Assembly: GCA_947165725.1 (NCBI GenBank)
Contig: CAMVBL010000003.1
Coordinates: 1 to 41,313, forward strand
DNA from: an uncultured Caryophanales bacterium
GTDB lineage: Bacteria > Bacillota_I > Bacilli_A > RFN20 > CAG-826
Reading direction: 5' to 3'
DNA length: 41,313 nt
Shown here: positions 28,644-38,644 of the stretch, in pieces
Numbering within the stretch: position 1 is the first letter of the stretch
Layout: the number at the start of each line of letters is the position of its first letter
Program-made: the position numbers and the translations under genes
Notes under the pieces: model-generated
What the model saw: only the letters and a program-made list of their open reading frames with translations
The model's database searches: none
What the model was told of the DNA's origin: nothing

Positions 28644-29454
28644 TAATATACTTAGAAATAGTTTAGCAGCCTTACAAAAAGAGTTAGGCTTAGATGGTTT
28701 TGGTATTGAGGTTGATTCCGAACAAGCATTCTTAAAGACTAAGGATTTGAAACCAAATACAATCTTTGTGCTTACTAAAGAATTACAGAATGATAGAAGT
28801 ATCGGTGTGGAAACACAACCAGTGCAAATCTTTATCCTTAGCGAACAAAATAGTTTAGATGCTTGTAGAATTTTATTCTCAGAGTTTGCTAAGAGATATA
28901 ATTTCCAAGCATTGATGACTGGCAACCTTTGGGTTAAGCAACAATATACAGACCCAGTAGTATTAAGCAACTTTAATGGTGTGGAATTCGGATACCGTTC
29001 CGTGTTATACGTTAGCGCAACGCTATATATTATGAAGGACGTAATTGACGTTAGTAATGTTAAGATTGATAATGTTGCAGTTACACCATTAAGTTTTAGC
29101 CTTTCATATTCAATGAGTGCAAATACTCAGCAATTAACAACAGAATTTATTTCTAGTTCAGTAAAGAGTGTCAGTTCCTTCGCGCTTACTATCAGTATTG
29201 CATTATTATTGAATGCTCCAGTTAAGAAGATTCTTAATATTATCAATGAAACTGATGATACAAATAATACAGACTTAGAAGTGTCTGAAAGAATTGCATA
29301 TGATGGCAATAATCCATTTACTATCAGTTTTGATTTGAAAGTTGCCGACAGTTCTTATTTATTGACTATGACAAAGACAATGAGATTAATCAACGGTCAA
29401 TTGATTACGGCACCAAACCAAGTGCCAAGTTTACAGTTAGGATTTGTGAAATAG
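28627..29454 (+). CDS. Probable tail terminator-tube protein (two domains)
   Basis: A 275-residue protein. Residues 1-135 resemble tail terminators (AKRYNFQALMTGNLWVKQQY and PVVLSNFNGVEFGYRSVLYV). Residues 140-275 are a beta-rich part with TISFDLKVADSSYLLTMTKT, which could be a tail-tube domain. In siphoviruses these are usually separate proteins, and no other tube gene is present. The fusion is an inference from gene order and fold appearance. Confidence 0.55.
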   Translation: MEFNYNNILRNSLAALQKELGLDGFGIEVDSEQAFLKTKDLKPNTIFVLTKELQNDRSIGVETQPVQIFILSEQNSLDACRILFSEFAKRYNFQALMTGNLWVKQQYTDPVVLSNFNGVEFGYRSVLYVSATLYIMKDVIDVSNVKIDNVAVTPLSFSLSYSMSANTQQLTTEFISSSVKSVSSFALTISIALLLNAPVKKILNIINETDDTNNTDLEVSERIAYDGNNPFTISFDLKVADSSYLLTMTKTMRLINGQLITAPNQVPSLQLGFVK

Positions 29455-29455
29455 T

Positions 29456-29935
29456 ATGGCAGACGGAAAGATTTATATTATTGTTACTGACCAGTTACCA
29501 GGCGGTGGTGGTCCATTAGTTCCTGAAACTCCCAAGGATAAAGAGAAAGAAAAAGGTGGAAGTTTTGGCACGTGGATGGAACATCAATTTTATAACCTAG
29601 TAAAACAACAAGTAATGGGCAACATTAATTTCACAGTAAATAACATTGGTAACTTTACTGGTGATTACCAAGCGCAAAGAAACGCACAACTTAACTTAAC
29701 TATCTTAAATGAAGCAATGGGTCTAGGTATGGCAGTTTATGCTGGTTCTAGATTTGGTGCTCCAGGTGTTGCTGTTGCTATTGGTGTTTATGCTGCTAAC
29801 AAAACCATTTCAACAATGCAACAATATGCATTAATTAATCTTCAACAAAAACAAAGTAATTATTCTATTGAACAATTAAGAAATAGAGCAGGTTTGAATT
29901 CATATAAAGATGGTTCAAGAGGAACGGAGAACTAG
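29456..29935 (+). CDS. Small tail protein, possible miniature tape measure
   Basis: A 159-residue protein with a Pro/Gly/Lys N-terminus, a central amphipathic region, and a hydrophobic, Gly/Ala-rich helix (about 92-117, LGMAVYAGSRFGAPGVAVAI) followed by a charged helix. It lies in the tape measure position between the tube candidate and the tail hub. Tape measures are usually 600-1500 residues, so if it is one the tail is very short. It may instead be an internal or membrane-insertion protein. Confidence 0.55.
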   Translation: MADGKIYIIVTDQLPGGGGPLVPETPKDKEKEKGGSFGTWMEHQFYNLVKQQVMGNINFTVNNIGNFTGDYQAQRNAQLNLTILNEAMGLGMAVYAGSRFGAPGVAVAIGVYAANKTISTMQQYALINLQQKQSNYSIEQLRNRAGLNSYKDGSRGTEN

Positions 29936-29937
29936 AT

Positions 29938-32643
29938 ATGAAAATAAGATTCTTAGATGTAAATACACCTTCTGTAGAATATGAGGTTTCAGAAGGTAGT
30001 GTTATTACACAGTGTAAAAATGAAACACTAGATAGTGCAACCATTGTTATTAATAACACTCAGGATGACTTAGATATTGAACCATTAGATAGAGTAGTTT
30101 TAATTGATGATGAAGGAAGACTTCCTGATTTTTATTTATGCGTGGAATCAATGAATAGAGTTGATATTTGTGTAGTTCCTAGAATATACAAATATGAACT
30201 TTCTTTGATTAGTGAAACTAAAAGATTAGAAGGTATTAAGTTACCTAATCTAACAATTACACCAACATCTAGAGGATTAAGAGTAAGTGATTATATTAGT
30301 AGATATATTGAATTATATGGACCAAAGGTTAGACGTAATGTCGCTGGAAACATCAGATGGGTTGATGAACTTACTATTGATATTGACCCTTTGAAGTTCA
30401 ATATAGATTGTCCTGAAATGCAATGGAATGCTCCTACATTAAGAGAAGTTCTCAATGATTTGATGATGGTTGCTGATTGTATTCCAGTTGTGAGAAATAA
30501 CGTTCTTAGTCAAATAGATTTAACTGAAATTGATAGAGACATTTCTGAAGATACACATATTAACTATGTTCAACAATCAAAAAGTTTAGATGACCACGTT
30601 AGTGAATTAAGAATGAATATGATTAACACAGTTCAGGAGAATCAATCCGATATTAATTATACAGTTAAAAGAGTTGAATATATTCCTTATACTGCAAATG
30701 ATGGTTATATGCTTACTGACCAAAATATGGTTTTGAAAACACAATTTCCTATTCTTAAAATCAACAAATTATATATGACATTTGGGTATCAAGTTAAAAA
30801 TATTACATATCCTAATGAATTTGGTGCACAAATGTTTTATGAATTCTTAACAGGTATGCTTACTAGAGATTTGTGTAATCTTAATGGAACTAACGGTGTT
30901 TTTGAAGAACGAGAATATCATACCTTAGATAGATTGATTTCTGATAATATTATCAGTAGTAAAATTAGTTTAGCGAATTACGGTAAATATCAAAACTTTG
31001 CAATCTATTATACTAGAGGTAGTAATGTTATTCAAGGATTTTCAAATCTAACTGAAAGAAGACTTGGTTTCATTACAGAGAAATATGACACTAATACTCT
31101 TTTGAAAACATTGATATTAATGGATGAATTTGCTGGCTACGGTCTTGCAGTAGATTTAGGCAGTGGTAGTTTCCAAAATACATATTTCTGTATTGAATAT
31201 GAAACTACAGGAGACATTGTATTTTCAGCATCTAAGAAAGATTATCCAAGAAATAAGAGAGTAATCACGGATAATCAAACAAATTCTTATGTAAATGCTT
31301 CTTTACAAGGTTTTATGGAGTATCAAAAAGCAAATAGATTAGGCAACCTAATGAAAAATATCAATGCAAGATATGATAATGATTATAATAACCTAATTAA
31401 GATTAGTGATGTATACAAAGGCAGTATTGTATATCAATGTCAATATCAGATTTATAAAAACCATATTGATGTGAATGCAATAGCAACTAAGAATTATGTT
31501 CTCCGTGATTATTTCACTGGTGTTAAAGCAAAAATTCGTTCTTGGAAAATCGTAGATGGCAGTGAAGCACAAACAAGACACGAATTGAAAAAATATTATT
31601 GTGAGTTATCACATTCACAGTTTGATGAAGTAGGTTTACCTGATACTAACTTTAATATGCAAGATGTATTGCCATCTATTGATTTTAATATCGGATTTGC
31701 AGAGTATTTCTGTTCTTCATTACTTACTACTTATAGTAATTCACCTATTAATGCAGTTGCTTTGAAGTTTAGAAGTAGAAACAGTGTAATGTATCCTAGT
31801 GGTAATGATTATGTTTGCACTATTGATATTATGCCTAGAGTAATCGGTAATTCTATTTGTTTTACTTTCAAATGCAACGATAACTACGGTGTTGACAAGG
31901 TTGCTAATCTAGATAACAATTATATTACCTTTCCAACTGATGGTCAAATCGGTGAAACAAGAAATGGCTTTCCGATTTTAGCGACTATTTCAGGCGGAAT
32001 GGGTGGTGTTCCGTTAAAAGATTTGAAATATGTAGATGATAACGGCGAAAGCATTGATGTTGTAGTAATCTTAGGTAAAGAAATACAGAAAGAAGTTCCA
32101 TCTAATATTCTTCAATATAAACGTAGATTTCCTCCTGATGGAGCCTGGCAAGAAGGTGGTTGGGACGATGATGATATTGCTGCAATGTGTCGTTCTTTTT
32201 ACGAACAGAATTATTGTTCAGTGAGTGATTTTACTGAAATTAATTTCTATGAGGAAGTTACTTTACACAAAGATAACAAAGAAGTTATTGCATTTACATA
32301 TGAGTTTGAATTTTGCACGAATGATGAAGATATTGAAATCGGTAAGTCTATGATAACTAGACAAACGGCAGTTAAAATGGGCGCTAGAGAAGGAATCACT
32401 ATTTCTAAGAAATCAGATGGAACTGTGTTAGGCAACGCTTCTAGTATCGCAATTAATGAACTATCACAAGGTGTGTGTCAAGTTGTTCTTACATACAATA
32501 CTAGCGTCAATAATGGTGACATCATTGAACTAAGAGAATCTACGAGTAATGAATTGATTTTCTCCTTCAAACAAGATACAACAGGAACAAGCCAAACCTT
32601 GTATCTAAACTTCTTAAAGGATAGAGACAAAAGAATTCTATGA
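29938..32643 (+). CDS. Tail hub/baseplate protein, 901 aa
   Basis: The N-terminal 200 residues (DRVVLIDDEGRLPDF, PRIYKYELSLISETKRLEG, TLREVLNDLM) resemble distal-tail plus gp27-like hub domains of siphoviruses. The middle and C-terminal parts are beta-rich, ending in a small immunoglobulin-like stretch (ITISKKSDGTVLGNASSIAI). It is presumably the platform at the tail tip that carries the BppU-like protein and fibre. No peptidase or lysozyme domain is visible. Overlaps the next tiny gene by ATGA. Confidence 0.68.
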   Translation: MKIRFLDVNTPSVEYEVSEGSVITQCKNETLDSATIVINNTQDDLDIEPLDRVVLIDDEGRLPDFYLCVESMNRVDICVVPRIYKYELSLISETKRLEGIKLPNLTITPTSRGLRVSDYISRYIELYGPKVRRNVAGNIRWVDELTIDIDPLKFNIDCPEMQWNAPTLREVLNDLMMVADCIPVVRNNVLSQIDLTEIDRDISEDTHINYVQQSKSLDDHVSELRMNMINTVQENQSDINYTVKRVEYIPYTANDGYMLTDQNMVLKTQFPILKINKLYMTFGYQVKNITYPNEFGAQMFYEFLTGMLTRDLCNLNGTNGVFEEREYHTLDRLISDNIISSKISLANYGKYQNFAIYYTRGSNVIQGFSNLTERRLGFITEKYDTNTLLKTLILMDEFAGYGLAVDLGSGSFQNTYFCIEYETTGDIVFSASKKDYPRNKRVITDNQTNSYVNASLQGFMEYQKANRLGNLMKNINARYDNDYNNLIKISDVYKGSIVYQCQYQIYKNHIDVNAIATKNYVLRDYFTGVKAKIRSWKIVDGSEAQTRHELKKYYCELSHSQFDEVGLPDTNFNMQDVLPSIDFNIGFAEYFCSSLLTTYSNSPINAVALKFRSRNSVMYPSGNDYVCTIDIMPRVIGNSICFTFKCNDNYGVDKVANLDNNYITFPTDGQIGETRNGFPILATISGGMGGVPLKDLKYVDDNGESIDVVVILGKEIQKEVPSNILQYKRRFPPDGAWQEGGWDDDDIAAMCRSFYEQNYCSVSDFTEINFYEEVTLHKDNKEVIAFTYEFEFCTNDEDIEIGKSMITRQTAVKMGAREGITISKKSDGTVLGNASSIAINELSQGVCQVVLTYNTSVNNGDIIELRESTSNELIFSFKQDTTGTSQTLYLNFLKDRDKRIL

Positions 32644-32741
32644 AGAATAAGTTTACTAGACTAATTGTTTACAATATTATTTTCTTGCTTGTTATAGATT
32701 TACTTCTCAGAATGGTTATGATGCCTATAATTAAAACTTGA
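32640..32741 (+). CDS. Tiny membrane protein, 33 aa
   Basis: Begins MKNKFTRLIVYNIIF and is one hydrophobic helix with basic N-terminus. Coupled to the tail hub gene by ATGA; no separate ribosome binding site. Its stop overlaps the -35 of the next promoter. Could be a small holin-like protein or a leader peptide. Confidence 0.5.
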   Translation: MKNKFTRLIVYNIIFLLVIDLLLRMVMMPIIKT

Positions 32742-32766
32742 TTAGTTATCACATTTAATATATAAT
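32738..32766 (+). promoter_or_regulatory. Promoter for the membrane-protein and fibre block
   Basis: TTGATT (32738-32743) and TATAAT (32761-32766) with exactly 17 bp between, 22 bp before the next gene. Confidence 0.85.
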
Positions 32767-32787
32767 TAAGTTAAGGACCGGTATACT

Positions 32788-32994
32788 ATGAAAACAGTAA
32801 TTGAAATAGACAAGAAACTTAGAGAAGGAGAAATCCTTATCTACAAAGACGGTAAATTACGTGGTGTTGATATCCACGAACTATTACCAGAACTAGTAAA
32901 CATTAAAGCAGACATCAAAGATTTACAAGAATTTAAGAAGGACGCTAATGCCAAAATCAAAGAATTACGAGGTGAAGACGATGAAGAAGATTAA
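32788..32994 (+). CDS. Small coiled-coil protein, 68 aa
   Basis: The first half is beta-like (EILIYKDGKLRGVDIHEL) and the second is a charged coiled coil (NIKADIKDLQEFKKDANAKI) with an acidic end. Similar short proteins are found next to tail or fibre genes. Overlaps the next gene by 14 bp. Confidence 0.72.
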   Translation: MKTVIEIDKKLREGEILIYKDGKLRGVDIHELLPELVNIKADIKDLQEFKKDANAKIKELRGEDDEED

Positions 32995-33481
32995 AGTTAT
33001 TATATCTGGCTTAGCCGCATTATTAGCGATTGCTTACTTCGTGTGTAGCCTTGTTATTCCTGAAGAAACCGTTTGGTTTATGGGGCAAGTAGGCGTTGTT
33101 CTTAATTATCCTATTACAATCGCCGGTGTTTCTATGACCATCGGTGGTATTATTGCCTGGATTCTTGTGAATTTCATCCTTAAAAACACGAAGTTTGGTA
33201 GAAAAGAATTAGTTGCAATGGATAAAAGGATTGAAACCATTGAAACTAACAATGAAACTCATAAAACTAACGTGAATGAAGTTACTAAAGAATACATTGG
33301 TAAATACATTGAATTAGAGAAGAGATGTAATGAGGAAAAGGCAGAAGATGCTAAAAAATACGATAGATTAGAAAAGTTAGTTCTTACTTCATTAGATACA
33401 ATTCCAAATAAAAAGGTGAAAGCCAAAGTTAAGGAGTTTAGAGATGAAAAAACAGTTAACATTGAAACAGAAGAAGAATAG
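32981..33481 (+). CDS. Membrane protein with two N-terminal helices, 166 aa
   Basis: The ATG at 32981 is preferred over an earlier one because it follows GAGGTG and begins a clean MKKIKVIISGLAALLAIAYF membrane helix. A second helix follows (about 52-74), then about 90 residues of charged coiled coil. It probably sits in the host inner membrane with its coiled coil in the cytoplasm. Holin-like or infection-related role possible. Overlaps the next gene by 38 bp. Confidence 0.72.
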   Translation: MKKIKVIISGLAALLAIAYFVCSLVIPEETVWFMGQVGVVLNYPITIAGVSMTIGGIIAWILVNFILKNTKFGRKELVAMDKRIETIETNNETHKTNVNEVTKEYIGKYIELEKRCNEEKAEDAKKYDRLEKLVLTSLDTIPNKKVKAKVKEFRDEKTVNIETEEE

Positions 33482-33944
33482 AGAAAGGGCTGCACAGTAT
33501 GGGTTGTTTGCTGGCCAGTTTGCTATACTTCCCGTTCCTTTTGCTGCTATGGCAATTGCTAATGCTGATGAATGGTTCGTTAACAACCCTAATGGGTGGA
33601 AGATTGGCCTCGGTGGCGGAATTGCCATCGCTTTAATGGCCATTATGACATTCTTAGTCAGTAAGAGAAAAGAAAATGCTGAACTTACCGGTGGTTATGT
33701 GTCATTATTAATCGGCTGGTATGCATTTGCCTTTGTTGCTATGCTAATGTCAGAGATTATGTATGAAATCTATAAAGTTATGATGATTGGTGGAACTGGT
33801 ATGCTTGCTGCATTTGGCTTAGACCAAGGTAGTAAGTATTTCAAGAAGAAAGCCGATAAGCATAAAGCCGCGATTGAAGAAGCGGAAAAAGACTTAGATA
33901 AAGAACAAGCCAAAGAAGAAATAATTAAGGTGAGAGTGAAATGA
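33444..33944 (+). CDS. Membrane protein, 166 aa
   Basis: Starts inside the preceding gene with AAGGAG in front. A basic N-terminus (KKQLTLKQKKNRERAAQYG) is followed by about four hydrophobic segments and a charged coiled-coil tail. Forms a set with its two neighbours. No known family. Confidence 0.72.
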   Translation: MKKQLTLKQKKNRERAAQYGLFAGQFAILPVPFAAMAIANADEWFVNNPNGWKIGLGGGIAIALMAIMTFLVSKRKENAELTGGYVSLLIGWYAFAFVAMLMSEIMYEIYKVMMIGGTGMLAAFGLDQGSKYFKKKADKHKAAIEEAEKDLDKEQAKEEIIKVRVK

Positions 33945-35074
33945 GTTATCTAGATACTTACAATAAAACATTGAATAATGCAACAGATAGATTTACTTCG
34001 CTATTTGCTGCGAATAAAGAGAAATTATTCAGAACAGTCACAAATGTTATTTTAACAATCGTGGTTTTAGCAGTATTTGGATGCTTTGATTTTGTTAAAA
34101 TGGAATGGGCGTGGGAAAAGGTTCTTACATACGCCTATTGGACCAAAGTATCAAGTAAAGCAATTGCTGCTATTTGCTGTTTCAATATTGGTATTAATTT
34201 CAACTGGGAGTCAGCATTATCTACGTTCTTCGTATTGAAAGAATGCATCAATACTTACGATGATTTAATCAAAGATAAAGATGACGAACACTTTGAATAT
34301 TATGTGAACCAAGTTTACAATAAAGAAAGCAAGAAAAAGGCTTGGGTTAACAAAATCAATAGAGCGATTTATCGTTTAGACCGCTGGTCAAGTAATAAAG
34401 ATAAATTATTATACACGAGTAAGATTCCAGAAGGCGTTGATGACTATGAAGCAAAATGCGAAGAATTAGAGGCTAAAAAGGCAGCGAATAAGTACTGCAT
34501 TAAGCGTAAAGAGTTAGAAACACTTAAGAGCGAAGAATACATTCGTGATAATTTAGATAGTATCACGGTGAGATACAGTAAAGTCAATCCATCAGCATTT
34601 GAAATGGATATCAATGGTAAAGTTAAAGACGAAGATAATAGAGTCACAGGTAATGTTAACTTAGGTAAAACTAAAGCGACTGCTAACGTCATTTGGGGCG
34701 TAGTATTGATTACTTCAATTACCACGGCTATTGCTATTAGTTATGACCAAGAAGAGTTCGCTAAAAATATTCAAGCGTTCTGGTATTATTTATTATCCAC
34801 GATGGTTGATGTTGGTTTAGTCGCTTGGAACTTATTCCGTGGAACAACGGCGTGCAAGGCGATTATTGAGGAACAAATACATAGACCATATGCAAATAGA
34901 AACAAAGTGCTAGAAGGCTTTATCGCCTGGAAACTTGCTAATAATATTCAACCAAGTAAGGCCTATTTATACATTCAAGAATTAACTAAGAAAGAAGAGC
35001 CTGCAGAAGAGGAAGGCGAATACGTAGAAATGACTAGAGAAGAATACGAACGTGCTAAACAAGGAGGTAACTAG
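33941..35074 (+). CDS. Membrane protein, 377 aa
   Basis: Coupled by ATGA to the previous gene. Hydrophobic segments at about 33-50 and 66-82, a soluble charged region (95-240), two more segments near 250-295, and a soluble end with EEPAEEEGEYVEMTREEY. The third of three membrane proteins between tail hub and baseplate genes. Unknown; perhaps a DNA-entry channel or a superinfection-exclusion or lysis complex. Confidence 0.72.
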   Translation: MSYLDTYNKTLNNATDRFTSLFAANKEKLFRTVTNVILTIVVLAVFGCFDFVKMEWAWEKVLTYAYWTKVSSKAIAAICCFNIGINFNWESALSTFFVLKECINTYDDLIKDKDDEHFEYYVNQVYNKESKKKAWVNKINRAIYRLDRWSSNKDKLLYTSKIPEGVDDYEAKCEELEAKKAANKYCIKRKELETLKSEEYIRDNLDSITVRYSKVNPSAFEMDINGKVKDEDNRVTGNVNLGKTKATANVIWGVVLITSITTAIAISYDQEEFAKNIQAFWYYLLSTMVDVGLVAWNLFRGTTACKAIIEEQIHRPYANRNKVLEGFIAWKLANNIQPSKAYLYIQELTKKEEPAEEEGEYVEMTREEYERAKQGGN

Positions 35075-35075
35075 T

Positions 35076-36209
35076 ATGTATTTATATTACGATAGAACTG
35101 GTAAATTGAAAGAGGTAATCAACGATGAGGCGTTGAGACAAGGCAATTACGGCGTCAATAAACTTTATATTTACATTGATAGAAACGACGTTGCATCAAT
35201 TGATATCACCTATTTATTACCAAGTGAATTAATCGTTGGTCCAGGTAATTATTCCACGAGAAAACAAGAAGAAATTCCGTTTGATGAGAAGAGAGATATT
35301 TACTGGTTCAAGTATCACAAAACATACAATTTCTTCGTTATTAATCTAGAAGCAGACATCAATGGTAATGGGCCATTAGATGAAGCAGGCTTAGTCCATT
35401 GCGATATGCAAATGAACTTAGATAGTACTGATATTTACACACTCGGTGAATTAAACTTCAATGTTGAGGTTAACAGCGTATTAAATCAAAATCAAGTTGC
35501 TACTCAAGAATATATGAGTCTAAGTAACTATTTATTCTTAAGAAGTATGAGTGTTCCATATACTGGAGCAACAAAAGACTTAGATTTAGGTGCTCACGAA
35601 TTTAAGTTTGGCTCAGGTAGTAGCATCTTTGAAGACGAAGCAGGTGCAGTATTTACTAATGATTTCGGAGCAATTATTCTAGTTCCACACACTTATTTAA
35701 GAGTTGATACATACATTGTTTCTAACAGTTACGAATTATATGGTATACAAGCCGGTTTAGGTAAAGGTGCAGATAATAGCATCACTCTTTACAACAATGA
35801 TGGTGATATTAACGTAGATTGTTATGGAGAATTCAAATACAAAGGTTCTGAAGTTGCTACTCACAGTGATTTACCAAGCGGCAATATTTGCGCATTCTTC
35901 TATACAAACGCATTTACTTTACAAGAAGGTGGTAATTATGCCGCAACAGATATTCAAGTAACTGATTTCATTGAAGGTTCTAATATGATTATTATTACTT
36001 GGGACAATTGCTTTGCATTATGTCCTATTCCACAAAGTGGTCCAGGTAGAGTATGCGCCGCGATGTGGAGTGCTAATGGTGAATCACAAATTGTTAGAAT
36101 TAAATATGAATTGAAAGATAACAATACAAAGTTAGATATTAGTTTATCTGGTGGATTCACTCCTCCATCAGGACACAGCGCAATCGTTCAATGCGTTAAA
36201 TTATTTTAA
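35076..36209 (+). CDS. BppU-like upper baseplate protein
   Basis: A 377-residue protein; the ATG at 35076 after AAGGAGG is chosen rather than an upstream GTG. The N-terminus (KLYIYIDRNDVASIDITYLL, then INLEADINGNG and HCDMQMNLDSTDIYTLGELN) resembles the N-terminal domain of BppU of Firmicutes siphophages, which attaches receptor-binding proteins to the baseplate. The C-terminal part is a beta-rich trimer-like domain. Confidence 0.68.
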   Translation: MYLYYDRTGKLKEVINDEALRQGNYGVNKLYIYIDRNDVASIDITYLLPSELIVGPGNYSTRKQEEIPFDEKRDIYWFKYHKTYNFFVINLEADINGNGPLDEAGLVHCDMQMNLDSTDIYTLGELNFNVEVNSVLNQNQVATQEYMSLSNYLFLRSMSVPYTGATKDLDLGAHEFKFGSGSSIFEDEAGAVFTNDFGAIILVPHTYLRVDTYIVSNSYELYGIQAGLGKGADNSITLYNNDGDINVDCYGEFKYKGSEVATHSDLPSGNICAFFYTNAFTLQEGGNYAATDIQVTDFIEGSNMIIITWDNCFALCPIPQSGPGRVCAAMWSANGESQIVRIKYELKDNNTKLDISLSGGFTPPSGHSAIVQCVKLF

Positions 36210-36253
36210 GCGCTTCTAGCGTTTAATAAATACTCAAAGAAAGGAGAAAAGAT

Positions 36254-38641
36254 ATGAGTAAAATTCAAGGCAAACCATTTATTGAATTAGTCGTAGATAC
36301 TCTCGGTGACTTAAAAACCGATTTCTTAGACTTAGTAAATGGCTCTGACAAAACTCCGGAGTTTAGGTCATTAATCAACGCAAGTGCGAAAATTACCGGC
36401 TCCGACAAAGGTAAAGTCCAGTATGTCGTCCTAGAAACTTGGAGCAAGACATACACAGGTTACCTTATTTACAACAATACTTACTGCGTTTTAGTGGCAT
36501 TTAGCAGTAACACACAAGCATTAACAATGCTAAAAATTGATGTCGCAAAACAAACATTCACCACAGTTAAGGAATACCTTGACATCAATGAATTAAGACG
36601 CTATCTTGAAGAAGCAAGCGAACACATTACTTCCGGTGAGATTGACAGCGGAGAAGCAGAAGCAAACGCCTTATTAGTTGCCGATGGGGATGGTGGTACT
36701 GAATTCGTTAGTCCAGAAGATGGTAGTGCTCAGTATTTATTAGGTCTTGATAGCGAAGGTAATATTATCAAAGACGAAATACCTGAAGGTATCGTTGTTG
36801 ACCAAACAATCGTTGAAGACTCAGAGAACGCAGTTGCTGGTGGTGCAGTATATGATGCATTGCAAGAGGTTGGTAGCGATATCAGTGATATTAATGTAGA
36901 ATTAGAACAAAAAGCTAATGTTGATGGTAATTATCCAACAATGACAGTCGGTGCTGCTGATAATCTCACACCTTATGACGAAGATAGTGGTGTAAACCAA
37001 GAACAACCATTCTTATTACAAGGCACAGGTTGCGGTAATGGCGAGCAACAAGTCGACACTGGTGCGTTAGGTTTATTAAAAGAAAAGCAAGGCAATACAG
37101 TGGTTGTTAATCAATTACTTGATTATGCAGCAGGTTCATATAGTGATAGTGGTATTGATATTGTTACTGATACTAACGGTGTTTATACTATTACAGGCAC
37201 TGCAACTGCTGATTTTTATACAAGATTTGCTTCAGTATCAGTTCATTTAGGTCACAAAAGCTTAATTTGGTATGATACGGTTACACCAGCAAATAACAGC
37301 ATTAGAATTGGCGATTTTAATAATGGTTATTCAGTATTACCAAATAAAATTGCAGTAATCTATGAACCAGTCGTAAATACATCATTTGGCATTTCTATTA
37401 AAGATGGAACAACCGTCAACTTAAAAATCAAGCCAAGATACATTGACCTCACTCAATGGTTCGGTTCTAACGATAATATTCCAGCGCATTTACTTGCACA
37501 TCCTGAAGACTTCTTCCGTTATTATCAAGGTAGTCTAGCATACAATACAGGTGAATTAGTAAACGCTAATGGTAGATACTTAAAGACTATTGGTAGAAAC
37601 CAATGGGATGAAGAATGGGAACAAGGTGCATTTGATATTATAGCAGGTGCAAATATGTCTGGTAGTGGTATTAGAAGTAAAAACTTGATTAAAGTTATTC
37701 CTGGTGCTATCTATAATGGTTATGTAAATCATAGTGGTTCTAATATTTGGGCGATGTTCTATGATAAAGATATGAACATTATTACACCAGCAGAAGGAAC
37801 TGTTAGTGGTAATGTTTTAAGAATAGACCAAAATACAAGTGCTAAAATACCAAGCAATGCTGTATGGTGCAAGTTCTATGTTACAGATTATGGCACTACC
37901 TATAACCACGATATTACAATCTCCATTTACTACGATGGCGAAAGTGGTTATGACCAATACTATCCATACGAAGAATTAGCCAACATTGATACAGGCACAG
38001 AGGTATTAAGAGGTGCTGGTAGTGTGAAAGATACAAAAGCACCTGATGGCACTATTACACATAATGTAGGTAGTGTAGATTTAAGCACATTAAGTTGGAC
38101 ACAATATGCAACTAACAAATATGTTGCAGTCGCTCCTAATAATGTTAAATTACCTCAAAGCGATGCTCATAAAATAAATGGTGTTTCTTCAAAATACGAA
38201 ATTGTTATAGCAGGCGCAAACTTTGATAATTATGATTTTGTTTTAGCAGTAAATTCTATTGGTGAAATTTATTGTAAAGATACAAGTGGTTCTCCAACAG
38301 GCACACTCTACTACGAACTAGCCACACCAACCACCGAACAAGGCACAACCTTCAGCGAAAACATCGTTATTGATGACTTTGGTTCAATGGACTTTAGTGG
38401 CACAAGTGGTGTTCCACAAGGTGCTAGTATCTTCTATGCAGTTGACTACAAAGCGTTCGTTGATAGTTTATATAACACGTTAGATGGAGATGCTACCGAC
38501 ATCGTTAAAGAAAGTGGATTAGATAGCAAACTTGCTACTCTCGGTTATGTGAAACTCACAAGTGTTAGTGGTTATGATGCTACAAAGACACAAGTCTTAA
38601 AGAACGTGGAAGGCACTCTAACTTGGGTGACGGAGGAATAA
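36254..38641 (+). CDS. Tail fibre / receptor-binding protein, 795 aa
   Basis: Long late protein with an N-terminal attachment part, a VDQTIVEDSENAVAGGAVYD linker typical of phage fibres, repetitive Gly/Ser/Thr/Asn beta segments, and two carbohydrate-module-like jelly-roll regions (around 290-410 and 470-580, for example VNHSGSNIWAMFYDKDMNI). It probably recognises the host surface. Base composition shifts within the gene, which may reflect domain exchange. Confidence 0.8.
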   Translation: MSKIQGKPFIELVVDTLGDLKTDFLDLVNGSDKTPEFRSLINASAKITGSDKGKVQYVVLETWSKTYTGYLIYNNTYCVLVAFSSNTQALTMLKIDVAKQTFTTVKEYLDINELRRYLEEASEHITSGEIDSGEAEANALLVADGDGGTEFVSPEDGSAQYLLGLDSEGNIIKDEIPEGIVVDQTIVEDSENAVAGGAVYDALQEVGSDISDINVELEQKANVDGNYPTMTVGAADNLTPYDEDSGVNQEQPFLLQGTGCGNGEQQVDTGALGLLKEKQGNTVVVNQLLDYAAGSYSDSGIDIVTDTNGVYTITGTATADFYTRFASVSVHLGHKSLIWYDTVTPANNSIRIGDFNNGYSVLPNKIAVIYEPVVNTSFGISIKDGTTVNLKIKPRYIDLTQWFGSNDNIPAHLLAHPEDFFRYYQGSLAYNTGELVNANGRYLKTIGRNQWDEEWEQGAFDIIAGANMSGSGIRSKNLIKVIPGAIYNGYVNHSGSNIWAMFYDKDMNIITPAEGTVSGNVLRIDQNTSAKIPSNAVWCKFYVTDYGTTYNHDITISIYYDGESGYDQYYPYEELANIDTGTEVLRGAGSVKDTKAPDGTITHNVGSVDLSTLSWTQYATNKYVAVAPNNVKLPQSDAHKINGVSSKYEIVIAGANFDNYDFVLAVNSIGEIYCKDTSGSPTGTLYYELATPTTEQGTTFSENIVIDDFGSMDFSGTSGVPQGASIFYAVDYKAFVDSLYNTLDGDATDIVKESGLDSKLATLGYVKLTSVSGYDATKTQVLKNVEGTLTWVTEE

Positions 38642-38644
38642 CTT

